From Tetranychus cinnabarinus (taxonomy: Eukaryota > Arthropoda > Arachnida > Trombidiformes > Tetranychidae), in NCBI GenBank assembly GCA_022266195.1, contig WHVY01000003.1, forward strand, positions 9,300,001-9,364,000: a DNA stretch of 64,000 bases, given 5' to 3'. The translations under genes and the position numbers were made by a program. Shown piece after piece: positions 52,788 through 63,712 of the stretch. A model generated the notes under the pieces. That model was not told where the DNA came from and searched no databases. It saw nothing but the letters and a program-made list of their open reading frames with translations. Numbering within the stretch: the first letter of the stretch is position 1; each line of letters starts with the position of its first letter.

Positions 52788-53452
52788 TCTATTTTCTCTT
52801 TTTCAAATTAAAATCATTTTTGATTTTATATTTATATTCCATTTCATCTCATATCTGAACAAATTTCATTAGACTCAAATAAAATCATTCACAGCAAAAT
52901 CAACTTTTCATAACCCATAAATGTTTATCGCAAAACTGTTTGTTAGAAGGTGTTTTTAATAATGAATATAAATTTCATTAATGATGGGGGCTTTATATGC
53001 AATCATGATAATAAGCTCAAGGAAGGATTTTCAAATCATTTTGATTGCATTATGTATTTATTGTATTTAGGTATTTTAGGTCACTTCTTGTTACTATGGG
53101 CAACGTAACTCCGGTTCATAAAACTGTAAACAAAAATTAAGACAATTTCTGGTAAAATGAGTGACTTTTTTATTTTAACAAAAAAATTATTTGAATTTTC
53201 TTCTCAAGAATTTAATTTGCTGATCAAGGAATGTTTCTAGCAAACGGACCGAGTTTCTTATCATTGTGGTGAGTCTAATAAGCTTTCACCTATTAACTCG
53301 AACTATTCATTTTCTTTTATTTTTTATCCTTTCAGACTTTTGCCTGGAATTTTTATATTTCTTGATTATGGCATTTAGTTCTGATGAGCAGCCATCCGAC
53401 AATACTCGCTGATTCAGTTTTCAAAAAATAAGTTAAACAATTCAAATATAAA
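52788..53452. other. IST1-CEP95-like intergenic region
   Basis: Includes the IST1 3' UTR. Likely 5' UTR splice signals for the next gene are a GTGAGT donor at about 53270 and a TCCTTTCAG acceptor at about 53336. Confidence 0.5.
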
Positions 53453-55340
53453 ATGCCAATGGAAACAAGTCAGGAATCAAACTTAGTCGAAGAAAAAGGT
53501 CAGTAAATTTCAGATTGATTTTATTCATCCTTACATTGTTTTTTACTTTTCAGATTGTGTCAGATTATTCAATAATCTTGCTTTTCTTTGTGATGACAAG
53601 ATAAAACCAGTTGAACGAATTGAGGAAATCAATTATGAAATCATCGAGAAAATATTTCTCTCAATACTTAAGCAAAGGGCGATTGTTTCCATCTCGAGAC
53701 CTGAATCAATGACCGATAAGGAAAAATTTGCTAATTTAGTTAAATTTTTGTCTTGTGATATTCTTAATGTTCCAATAGATCATATTCAACCTGAAGACTT
53801 AGTTTCAGCAGATCCAACCAGTATTTACAATTTACTCGAGATACTCGCCGCATGTGAAATATACTTACCCAATAATGAAGACTCGGAAAATTTAACAGAT
53901 GAAGCTAATAAAATCCCATCTTCAGAATTTGCTGCTCTATCAATATCGCTTCCTCCGCCATCGCCTTTGCCTTCGTCATCACCTTCATCTTCACTCCACT
54001 CTAAACCTTGGTCATCACCAACGTATTCAAGTTCATCCATCAACTCGTTTTCATCGTCAACATTATCGCTATCATATGATATTGATTCATCAACTTCAAG
54101 TTTACCAGCCCAATCGATGCCTAAATCACCAAGCCCACAGTCGTTAAAAAATTTCCCAGAACAATCCACTTATTCTTCTCGAAAATCTTCTAAATCTATT
54201 CTCCTATCAAGCCCTGACTCTGCGTGTGTTTGCTCTAAATTACGTGATATTGGCATCAACACTGATCCAGTCTCGGAATCAGCTTCAAATTCAAGCTCTT
54301 TAAGTGAAGAATCATCACCTTTATCGACGTCTTATTGTTCAAAGGCACCTGAAACAGTGGAAAAGATGGACAAATGGACTATTACAGAACCATATTATCC
54401 TGAAAACAAACCCCAAGATACTGTTATCAACCAATGCCATCAAAAATTTGCAAGTTATGAAGAGCTGGCCGCTCACAGATTTGCTCTTGAAATTGGCCAC
54501 AAAATACAAAGGGCTTTAAGATTGGAAGAGTCTACTAAACATATCGAAGCTAAACTTGCCGCGATTACGGGGGAACTCAAAGTGAATACATCTAATAAAC
54601 AAAAGCCGATCAACAGAAGAAAAGGTTTCACACCATCAGTAGGAAAGTCCAGAATAATGAATAGAAGAGTAACAGCGAAGCAAATTAACTCAGTTTCAAT
54701 GAGATCAAATATTTACACCAGGCCTTTGGTTTCCAAAGAGCTAACTCACACTCAAACCAAACTGTCTCAACGAATCAGGCCAAAAGCATATTCCAAATTG
54801 AGAATGACTGAGAATGGGAAATTTTTGTTTGATGAATGGCGACAACAGGAATCTGCTTTGGTTGATATTCATTATAAAATAAAGTCTTCCGTTTCATTGG
54901 ATCCAAACACTCAAAAACTGAAGCAAATTCAAGATAGAGCAATGGTTAGAGAAGCTCGGACTGAAAGAGCTCGTGTACATAAATTGACCACAGATCTAGA
55001 AAGGCGAACTTGTTCAAAATATTTAGCAGCACAATCCAAGGAAGAAAATTTAATCAAGTCTCAAGCCCAGGAAAGATTGAAAGACTTTCGAGAAGACTTA
55101 ATTGCTTACAAGAAAATGATAAAAACACAAATGGAAAAAGAAGAAGTGAAAAGAAAACGGCTGTTGGATGCTTTTCAAACTTACTATCAGCAACAATTAT
55201 CACTAATTAAAGAAAAGATTGACCAAGAAGAGAAAAATTTAATTCAAAGATCGAAGCATCACAACGTTATTTATGATAAATTGCGTCGAGAATTGAAGTC
55301 TAATCTGGAAAAAGAGATCGGCAGAGTAATTTCATCATGA
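53453..55340 (+). CDS. CEP95-like centrosomal protein
   Basis: Exons 53453-53498 and 53554-55340 give 610 residues; the join is phase 1 (Lys-Gly/Asp). The N-terminus (VRLFNNLAFLCDDKIKP, ILNVPIDHIQPEDLVSADPTSIYNLLEI in pieces) resembles the calponin-homology-like start of CEP95/CCDC45. A Ser/Pro-rich low-complexity middle (about residues 150-270) follows, then a long basic, charged coiled coil from about residue 440 to the end, containing DFREDLIAYKKMIKTQ and YYQQQLSLIKEKI. Expected at centrosomes or spindle poles by homology only. The family call rests on memory of CEP95 ends and is less secure than the neighbours. A polyA signal AATAAA is at 55505; the 3' end faces the next minus-strand gene 222 bp away. 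Confidence 0.7.
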
Positions 55341-55562
55341 GATGCAAAGTCTTTTGATATGTGATTTGGTGGAGAATGAATTAGCTTTATTTGGATTTTA
55401 TAATTTCATGGAAAACAAGAAATCAAACGTTCATTATCTACGGATCACTGATGCTGGAATTTATTCGGACAAAATGGATTTCAATCAATTTTCGTTCAAG
55501 ATTGAATAAACTGGTTACATTTAGATTTCATAAGAGCTTTAATTTCTGGTAAAACAATGTTA

Positions 55563-56340
55563 TTACTGGTATTGGGAAGCTGCTAAGGTTTTTATGATAA
55601 TCTTAAATTTTTTCAAAGCCAAATCAAGTGGTTTAATTGCTGGTGAGACTAAAGTATTGCTGGTGACAATTGATTCAATTTCAACTTTTAGTGAACTCAG
55701 TTGTTTGACTGATAGATCAATCATTAATGTTGGATATTTGTTGACTTCACTTGAAGCTAATTTCTCGATAAGATCAATATATTTATCAATTGACTTCAAA
55801 GCACTTGATTTAATCCACTGATCAGTTTTAAGATTTATGGATTTCAACAAAGAATCCGGTGTCTCCACATCAGCTTGAGCAAATCTCAACAATTCAAACT
55901 GCTCATTAAACAAATTGACAATAATTTCATATTGTTTTATAGCGTACAGCAAATCAGGCGGTGAATCGCCAGCAATTATCTTGATGTCTTGAGACGAAGA
56001 GGATAATTTATCAACGGAATCATGCAACAATGCCAGAGATTGAAGAGTAATGTTGCAAAAAGCTACTTGATCTTTATTTATTTTACCATCTCGTCTAATT
56101 TCCACAATTGAGTTTATCCGGTGATTAATTTGATCTTTAAGTAATTGTTCAATTAACGGTGGACTGTATGTTGATGATAAATCTCGAAGGAAATCAGCTT
56201 CTTCTAAAGGTGAAACGATTGCTACTGATGATATTAGGATTACTGGAGATGAAAAGGAATACAAATAAACACATTATTGACAGCAATTAAATAACAGACC
56301 AAATAGACTTACCAATTAGGTTGGAAACCAATTGTCGCAT
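55563..56340 (-). CDS. Secreted helical protein of unknown function, paralogue A
   Basis: Exons 56340-56313 and 56242-55563 (70 bp intron, phase 1) give 235 residues. I choose the spliced start (MRQLVSNLI then VILISSVAIVS) over the unspliced ATG at 56264 because the neighbouring paralogue has the same mini-exon and phase. The N-terminus is a typical signal peptide, cleaved near SPLEEAD. The rest is predicted largely alpha-helical, with one N-glycosylation site (NITL) and a single cysteine (FCNITL) in the mature chain. There is no transmembrane segment after the signal. No family recognised; shares SPxLIExLxKDQ, IKQYEII and ETPDSLLK with paralogue B. Confidence 0.82.
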
Positions 56341-56621
56341 CTTGAAGCTTCAACACACAAATTTAATGGCACAAGAAATTGTTTCTGGCTGATGTCAACG
56401 AAATGGTGCTTTTAAAGAGCCAATGTTTTGTTATTGACTGAAATTTTCCCCGATTCAACCGAGATTAGTTAATAGATTAGATTCAATTGTATTGTGTTTA
56501 ATAGCATTTTTACATTTACCAATGCAATAATTGTCAAATAAAAATCAAATGAATACAATGAAAAATTAAATAGGAGTAATTGAAGGAAAATAATCGTTTG
56601 TGTTGCTTGATAACAGTTCAA

Positions 56622-57385
56622 CTAGAATCTTGAACATGAAAACATTTTAATGATTAGCTTAAACCTTTCCAAGACAATTCGCAGTGATTTAGTGACTGAT
56701 GGAGTTGCTGGACTTGTGATGTTCAATTTGTCAATTTCATTGTGAAGAATGTCTAATTGTTTGATAGTTGAATCAGCTAATGTTGATTCATATCTACTTG
56801 CCTCTTTGTAAAATAAACCAACATTATGTTTATAACTGGCTATTGATTGTAAAGCTGCCAATCTAATGAAATCAGCAGGCTTGGAGTCCATTAGTTTCAA
56901 TAATGAATCTGGTGTCTCGAAAGTGGCTGCTTCAGGAAGATTCATTGATTTAAATTCATCATTGAACAGAGCAATAATAATTTCGTATTGTTTGATGAAA
57001 TGTTTCAATCTGTCTGAAGCAGCAAAGCCACAGGTTTGAAAGGATGGAATAGATTGATCAATGTAATCATTGAATAGTAATAGAGATGAAAGTGTTACAT
57101 TACAAAGGCCAATCTGGTCATCGTTTAAATTGGGTGATGAGGCGACTCGACCAATTGCTGTAATCCGTTCCTTGACTTGATCCTTGAAAAGTCTTTCAAT
57201 TAACGCTGGACTGTATTGTTTGGATAATTGGTGAAGGAAATCGGTATCACTATAGCACGAAACAACAGTCAAAGTAAATGTAATTGCTGTAAATAAGCAA
57301 TTCAAAGATGATTTAGTTATCATAGTTAACTTATTATGGTTGGATATTTCAGTCACTCACCCAGGGTAAAAGTAATTTGTCTCAT
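56622..57385 (-). CDS. Secreted helical protein of unknown function, paralogue B
   Basis: Exons 57385-57361 and 57286-56622 (74 bp intron, phase 1) give 229 residues starting MRQITFTLAITFTLTVVSCYS, a clean signal peptide. The longer unspliced start at 57356 would use intron sequence and spoil the signal, so I reject it. The mature protein is helical and aligns with paralogue A over its whole length, including LCNVTL (N-glycosylation site), IKQYEIIIALFNDEF and ETPDSLLKLMD. It has extra cysteines (TCGF, FSCSRF) that paralogue A lacks. Tandem, same strand, same intron: a local duplication much older than the GIT-SON one. Function unknown; secreted or salivary roles are only guesses. Confidence 0.84.
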
Positions 57386-57949
57386 TGTGTAGGTAGTTGA
57401 CTATCGGTTAATCAAAACAATTTTAAAAGAATTGATTTCTGTTGACAAACCAGGAATTGCGACTCCGATCTTATTACTAACTTTATTGATACTTTTATTT
57501 TATGTGTGTGTAGATGAAAGTAGTGAGGACAATTAAAGTACATTTACTATCAAAGCCATTGAAGAATTTACTTGAGTTTGATAAGAATCGGAAATACTCT
57601 AATTGTGAAGTAAAACATCCTTCAACGAAATAGTAATAATTGTTGCTCTTCTTAATTTTTATCAATTGCAACAGCTTCTATTAAGCGTATCGATATAAAC
57701 AGTGAGTTGAAATATTTCTGTGATAGATAATGAATCCGATATTTCATCAAATCAACAACAGTGTGGGAATTTCTTGAAGTATTTAGTAATTTAATTTACT
57801 TCATTTGTACGCTTTTTTGTACAGTCAAAATGTGTTTCTATCGGACTATTGATTTATAAAAAACTCATATTAAAAGATTTAATGTTAAAAATAGATCAAA
57901 TATTGTGTATCCAAACCAACAGTACAGTGAAACTTTCGTTGCCATTGTT

Positions 57950-58965
57950 GACCGGCTCGATCTTGAATATGTTTAGCATGAATTTGGCATTGTTAAACAC
58001 CTTCCTCCAAGGAGACAAGAACTAAAGCCAACGTCTAATCTAAATCAAAGTTTAATCGAGCTTCAGCGATTACTTCGCTTTCCGTCTTAGACAGCTTAGG
58101 CATTTTCATAATTTTAGTTTCATTTTATGGAAGGAATATTTATTAACCAACGTTCGCCAAGGCTTTTCCTGTCTTCCTAGGATTGGTGAAACAATGGATG
58201 ATCCAGCACCAGTTCGTCCCGGTGGTTTAAGAATTGAAAGCACAAATGAATTGACAGAATCATCGAAATCGCTTTTCACTAAGAAAGGTTCCTGGGATCC
58301 AGACGAGGTTTCAATTGGATTGATTGGGAATGGCCCAGGACGAATTGGACTTGGCGTTGTAATTAAATCAGAATTGGTACAAGATCCGGATCCAGGAACA
58401 ACTAGGAAGCTAGATTCTTAGACCACCCAATAGAAAAGGTAATATACTCGTTGGTTGACATAGACTTGTGACTACCAGAGAATGCATTTTTAGCTCCAAA
58501 AAAGGTGAACCACAATTTAATTGACTTAGCAGCTGATTGTTCCGAGACTCTGCTCTCAATTAAGCTTCGAATGTTTCAGCAATAAAAGAAATTGTTTGCC
58601 ATTTGCACTGTTTACACGATCTCTCTGTCAAACCCATACGTTCAACTTTAACCAGCCAAACCATTAGTTTCAACATTAACAGTAACAGTTTCACCAATTC
58701 GAGGATCAATGTACCAGGTACCTGTTAGTTGGAGGTAGACCACGACTTCCTAAACCAGTGATCTCATCGCGAGTCTTGGTCACATTGAATTCATCTGGAG
58801 TAAGCATATTTGCATTTGCCATGGCACAAGAATCAACCAATTTAATTTGAGCAACATCCTTTTAATCAGAACACATGTAAACAGTAAGATTATAGAAAAT
58901 ATAGTTGATAAGGAAAATGACCAACGTTCGGCAAGGCTGTTCTGGTCTTCCTAAAATTGGTGATT
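57950..58965. pseudogene. Unrecognised degenerate coding-like segment on both strands
   Basis: Less AT-rich than its surroundings. Plus strand: a 75-codon frame at 58194-58421 (MDDPAPVRPGGLRIEST... GRIGLGVVIKSELVQDPDPG). Minus strand: a stretch reading KDVAQIKLVDSCAMANANM, then TPDEFNVTKTRDEITGLGSR and, after a frameshift, DPRIGETVTVNVETNGLAG (58880 to about 58655). A 44 bp diverged direct repeat links 58146-58189 and 58920-58963, and GTTTCACCAAT occurs inverted between the two fragments. I cannot name the family; a rearranged pseudogene or decayed mobile element is plausible. Confidence 0.4.
58146..58963. repeat. Pair of about 44 bp diverged direct repeats
   Basis: 58146-58189 and 58920-58963 both read ACCAACGTTCG-CAAGGC-…-TCTTCCTA-…-ATTGGTGA with a handful of substitutions. 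They bracket the coding-like fragments. Confidence 0.8.
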
Positions 58966-58998
58966 TTAGTTAAACATTATTAGCTGTTCATTTCTACC

Positions 58999-59037
58999 CA
59001 AAGAGTAAAGGAAGTTGTTTACTTCCTTTACTCTTTG
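58999..59037. repeat. Perfect 17 bp inverted repeat with 5 base loop
   Basis: Left arm 58999-59015, loop TGTTT at 59016-59020, right arm 59021-59037, fully complementary. It lies 414 bp before the F-box start codon. Confidence 0.93.
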
Positions 59038-59450
59038 TTTCTACCTCTTTTTTCTTGTGGATTATCATCTTTTCAATTCCTTGCTCTTTACTCTCTCTCA
59101 CTCTCTCTCTTTCCCTCTTTTTTGTTTGGCTCTCTCTTTCTCTCTCTCTCTTTTCTTCCTCTATTGCTCTTATTTTCCATGTGATAAAGCTTTTTCTTTT
59201 CCTCTTACCTTGAATATTTGCAGAATATAGTATCTCTTTGTCACTTTTATTATGGTTTTTCCCTGTTGTTTACACTATTCTGTTTGATGAAAATAGCCTT
59301 TTTTATGCTTTTTCTGGGTTAACTGTTATTATTTTTTATACATATTTTGTGCCCAATATCTTATCACCTGATTGTGATCCTCAGTTTGCTGTTGTATTTC
59401 TCTTCCATACTGCTGTTATCATTATATTCGTCTAATTCAGGCAGCCCGGA

Positions 59451-61292
59451 ATGTCCATTGACAGCTTACCAGATGAAATATTGGATTTAATGTTTGAAAG
59501 AATACTGTTCATTGAAGATGTTATAAGTTGTTCAAAGGGTATGATTATTTTCATTATCTATTCATCATTATGATTCAAATTTTAATTTGATTCTCATTTC
59601 TCTCTCGCTCCAGTATGCAGACATTGGTGGACTTTAGCTCAGAGACGATTGAATTACGTTAACTACCTCATTGCCTGTGTCAGTGTTAAAGGTATGGTCT
59701 TAAGCAAATCTAATCAATATCACTTTTACAACTTAGCCTTTTCAACTTATAAAACAACTTTCAACAATGGGCTATTCAAGAAAATAGAAAAATTCATTTG
59801 ATTCGTCAATTAATTTGATGAATCTTTATTTTCTTAAATAGTTTGAATTATAATTTGCTACGATCTGTTAAGGTGAGGTTACCATATTTTCGTTACTATT
59901 TTGTTATCATAACTTTATCCATTACACCTTAGACTATTTTAAATTAAATTTACACGGCTAAAGTTGTTTACTTTACGAATCCATTTCAATTAATATAAAC
60001 AAGCATAGATTTTGATTTTTCTTTTACAGATGTCTGTTTATATCAAGGAAGAAAATTTATCTTCTATCGAGCAGATAAAAGCAGTTATCAATACATGAGA
60101 ATACTTCCTAATTTAAAGGTAAATTCTTCAACAGTCCCTTTTTAAGCATCTAATTTTAAAATTGTCTATTTTTTTGTTACAGATAATTGATGTAGAGAAG
60201 AGCTTAGATCGTGAAGAGGAGACCATATTTCTGCGAGCTTTAGAATCCAGACAGAAAATCAAAGGCTTGGCTTATCCTTATTATGAACCAGAAGGACCAT
60301 GTAAATCTATGTTTCTCAAGCACATAGAAATGTTCGCTCCTGGTTATCTTAATAACAATAACGACTTCGTGATAAACCTTTGTTCAGATACTATAAGACA
60401 GTTGTTTTTTGAAGATAATTATGTAGCCATAGATGATATAATCTCAAAGTGCAAATCCTTGGAACGGATTCATATTCATCATCATGAAGGTAAGAGCTTT
60501 GTGAAATATTAATAAAGTATTTCTATTCATTATCTAGACATTCAACTCGAAAGTGAGTGTGTGCAATCTTATGATTATTTCAGTGTTTGCCAGTTTTATC
60601 TAATTATAATTTTTTATTTTTAGGAGCCAGGCTAATGACCTACAACGGAACACCATCAGAAAGTTTGCAATATCTCGAATTGGATGTAACTTACTTTTAT
60701 TGTCCTGATACATGCATCAATAAATTTATTGATGTGTGTCCCAAGTTAAATAGCCTATTCCTCCGTTTCTCTGATACAGTGTATAATTTTATTCCCTCTA
60801 AAAGCCACAAATCGCTTGAAAATCTAGTCCTTGAATATTACACACGTTCAAAGGTAAGACTTTATTCACAATTAAATTAATGTGTGTCCATATAACATTT
60901 TTCATTGATATACTTTTTTCTTGTTTCAGGATCCCAAACCAATTAAATGGACCAATATACCGATATTTTTGCAAAAGGTTCCTAACTTGAAGAATCTTGC
61001 TATCCGATCGTGCCCTGGACTTAAAGATATTCACATATATGACATTCTGACCTCCTGTCCTAACCTTAAACTTCTTGATCTTAGAGGTTGTTCTGACATC
61101 AATTCAGAATCGGATACTATGATCAATGAAATACACCAATCAAAAGACTACCAAATTGAAATATTGACAGGATCTTACTCTAAATTACCTCTTCATCACC
61201 ACGAAAAAGTTGTCTGCCAAGGATTTGACTTCATGAAACATATTTTCCATAAATCATGGAAAAATATTCCACTTTTCCTAACGCACGATTGA
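59451..61292 (+). CDS. F-box protein with leucine-rich-repeat-like C-terminus
   Basis: Probable substrate adaptor of an SCF ubiquitin ligase. Exons 59451-59538, 59614-59691, 60030-60118, 60183-60489, 60624-60853 and 60930-61292 give 384 residues, with all phases consistent. Residues 1-45 are the F-box (SLPDEILDLMFERILFIEDVISCSK, joined to VCRHWWTLAQRRL). The rest contains degenerate leucine-rich repeats, for example SLQYLELDVTY, CPKLNSLFLRFSD and, in the last exon, VPNLKNLAIRSCPGLKD and CPNLKLLDLRGCSDIN, the cysteine-containing FBXL type. The substrate is unknown. A His-rich patch (LPLHHHEKV) is near the end. Such F-box/LRR genes are commonly expanded and hard to assign to orthologues. Confidence 0.88.
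59692..60029 (+). other. F-box gene intron 2
   Basis: GT/AG intron (TTTTACAG acceptor). No other content seen. Confidence 0.75.
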
Positions 61293-63113
61293 AATGGTAA
61301 ATTGGTTTGTGCGAATACAATTTAGCATTTAAACACTGTTCTGCAAAATCTGCAAAGTTCAAAAAGCACAACTGTTTGTTTTCATCACCCATCATCATCA
61401 TAGCGTCCACACCATCATCATCATCATGACTGATCTACGACTATATTAGCGCCTTGCCATAAATTATCCATCAGATTTACTTCAGATTAGCACGAGAACT
61501 TCGCTGGTAATGGTTTTATTGAATCATCTTCTCCAATGTTTCTTCTCTAATGCATATACTTCTTAATTGTCCACATGAAAAACCATTCAACGATTAATTA
61601 TATGTAAATCATATTGATGATTAATTTTTTTCTACAATTATCATTCATCGTTTCATTTTCAATCCATTTACAAGTCACCCTTTGTTTTCATTCATTAACA
61701 ACTAAGTTCATCTTGTGACAATTTCTGATTTTTTTTCTAAATCAAATTGTTTATTGTTTATTTGTTTAATTATTCACAGCCATTATCTTAAGGTGTTAAA
61801 ATTGACTTGCTAATATGCTGTTGCTGTAATGAAATTACTCTTTCAAAAGACTGAATTAGCTTTTCAGTTCTTCATATTGTGATTTGGTTCTAATTGTGAT
61901 TGCTTTTTTATCATCATTAAACCTATTTTATCAGAAATGAAAAAAATCATGACTAAGATTCTGCATTCTGATTGTTCGCTTTTTTGTATGACAATCAGAA
62001 ATCTCATTTAATTGATTAACATGTTGACGATCGCAAGATCATAATGACTCAAAAATTTAAATTATTTAATATCTATTGAATCAATCATATATTTGTGATT
62101 TGTTGTCGTTAACTGTGAAAAATACCAATAAATATTAAGTGATGAAAACGATTAATAAAGCCTCAAAAACTTTATTTACAATTCGAAGATAAACGCCAAT
62201 CTCATATTCTGATTACAAGCTAATACAAATGAATTGTAAGGACATTTAATGATTAAGAAATAATAAAGTTGAGGCACCACAGCTTTGATTAACTTCGATA
62301 GATCTAGAAGCAACTAATCCATTCAATTTTCTCGGCTGATTGTGTTATCCTTGTAAGAAATGGTGAACTAATAAGAAGTATTCAAACTCTACATCAGCAT
62401 ATTTCGCAATGTTTGTATCGTTTGTATAGTCATACAGATTATTGTCAAGCTATTTTTCATTCAACATCATAACTTAATCGCAAATCACATTGAATTTACT
62501 ATAATTAATTCAATGTGATTTGCGATTACGATACAACGGCTGTGACTTTACAAAACTGTTAAAATTGGAGATTATGATACAACATTCAGCTTCGAAGCTA
62601 TTTTATCCGATGATTTGTTGCCAACTCAATTGATCAAAGTCTTTTACCGAAAGCAAACTAGAGAGAGCGTAAGGCTGGCGCATAAAGTTAACACGCAGAA
62701 TTTTTTGCCTCTTTGCGTTTTTTGCGTTTAACGCAATCATTTTCAGTCAAGGAAAGGTATCAATGTCTGTTTATACAGTACACTTGATTGATTATGTTTT
62801 ACTTTTTAAAATCAAATAATATCTCAGTGGTTAAAAAGATGGTCAAGTTTGTTACACAATTAAGAGGGCATCAAATGTGGGAATAAAGTTTTACGCTTGT
62901 GTTGACATCGTCTTTATTTAGATCGATTGGGAATCTAGTTGCGAAGGAAAAACAATCAAAAGCTGCAAATGAAGGCACCATCCTTATGTGAAGGTAAAAA
63001 AGTCAACGCCATTTTGCAAATCACACATTTAATATTACTTGTGCAACACGCTATGCACCATCAATCATTTCAAAGTATAATAGAAAACTAATTACATTGC
63101 AAAATTTCTTTAT
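61293..63113. other. Region between F-box gene and TRAF-like gene
   Basis: AT-rich, no supported open frames. It contains ATC repeats at about 61387-61428 and a perfect 22 bp inverted repeat at 62475-62528. Confidence 0.55.
62475..62528. repeat. Perfect 22 bp inverted repeat with 10 base loop
   Basis: Left arm 62475-62496 and right arm 62507-62528 are exact complements around TACTATAATT. It lies far from any annotated exon. Confidence 0.93.
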
Positions 63114-63712
63114 TTAAGCGTACTTTTTCGGGTATTGTAGCAAGATTAAAATAAAATAATTGATTCTCAATGGCGCTGCACAAAAATCACAAAAGCACGC
63201 ATCGGGATTAGAAGCACATACATCAATATGGTTTACATACTCCGAATACTTAATCATATTAACACATCCAGGAAATCCGCAATGTAACAGCAGGTTATCC
63301 ATGATGAATTCACTCCGTTGTCCTTCTGGTGTTGTTTAGGTAGCGGCTTGACCACAAATTTTCGGTTAGCGCATCTGTATGTACAGCCCAACTTTTCACG
63401 TTTTTTGATGGCCTCGATGTCGCATCTCTTGCAAAAAATCGCGGGGCATTTCCTATTTTCACCAACGTGCACCAAAGACTTTCGAGCCATGCAAAGACAA
63501 TAGTTGCATTGATAATTTCGCCACAAATTATCGTCGATTAATTGATTGTCATCTATATCTACTCTTGAATCAGCATCTTCAGATTTTTCTTGCGATTCCG
63601 AAACTATCTGCATAGCGAATTCTGAGTCATATTCTCTATATTCCGGTCGCAGCTGGCCATTAGGGTCGTGAGCCATTGATAAAATAATAGGGCTATTCCG
63701 GAATCGAGGCAT
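63114..63712 (-). pseudogene. RING/TRAF-type zinc-finger protein, broken by a frameshift
   Basis: The minus-strand frame from ATG at 63712 gives an acidic start then a RING-like finger (CNYCLCMARKSL, CPAIFCKRCD, GCTYRC) and KFVVKPLPK. It then runs out of its homologous frame. A second frame (63302-63114) continues with HCGFPGCVNMIKYSEYVNHI, then DVC and CDFCAAPL, a TRAF-type zinc finger expected directly after the RING. The two halves overlap around 63304-63345 in different frames, so a one-base shift there separates them. Upstream, a GTAAGA donor near 63797 and a TTCCAG acceptor near 63734 imply a 5' UTR intron. It could be a real E3/TRAF gene with a sequencing error, an unrecognised mini-intron, or a decaying copy. 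Confidence 0.6.

Larger units (their letters stand above)
57386..59450. other. Region between secreted pair and F-box gene, with degenerate coding-like fragments
   Basis: 57386-57950 and 58965-59450 show nothing coding. A strong hairpin lies at 58999-59037, and a CT-rich tract at 59090-59150 precedes the F-box gene. 57950-58965 contains broken open segments described separately. Confidence 0.5.

Noticed and set aside
57287..57356. Upstream ATG at 57356 for secreted paralogue B
   Set aside because: It lies in the predicted intron, spoils the signal peptide and lacks a counterpart in the paralogue; the spliced MRQ start fits both genes.
62690..62740. Small GCGTT/AACGC palindromes
   Set aside because: Arms of about seven bases are expected by chance and there is no periodic array.
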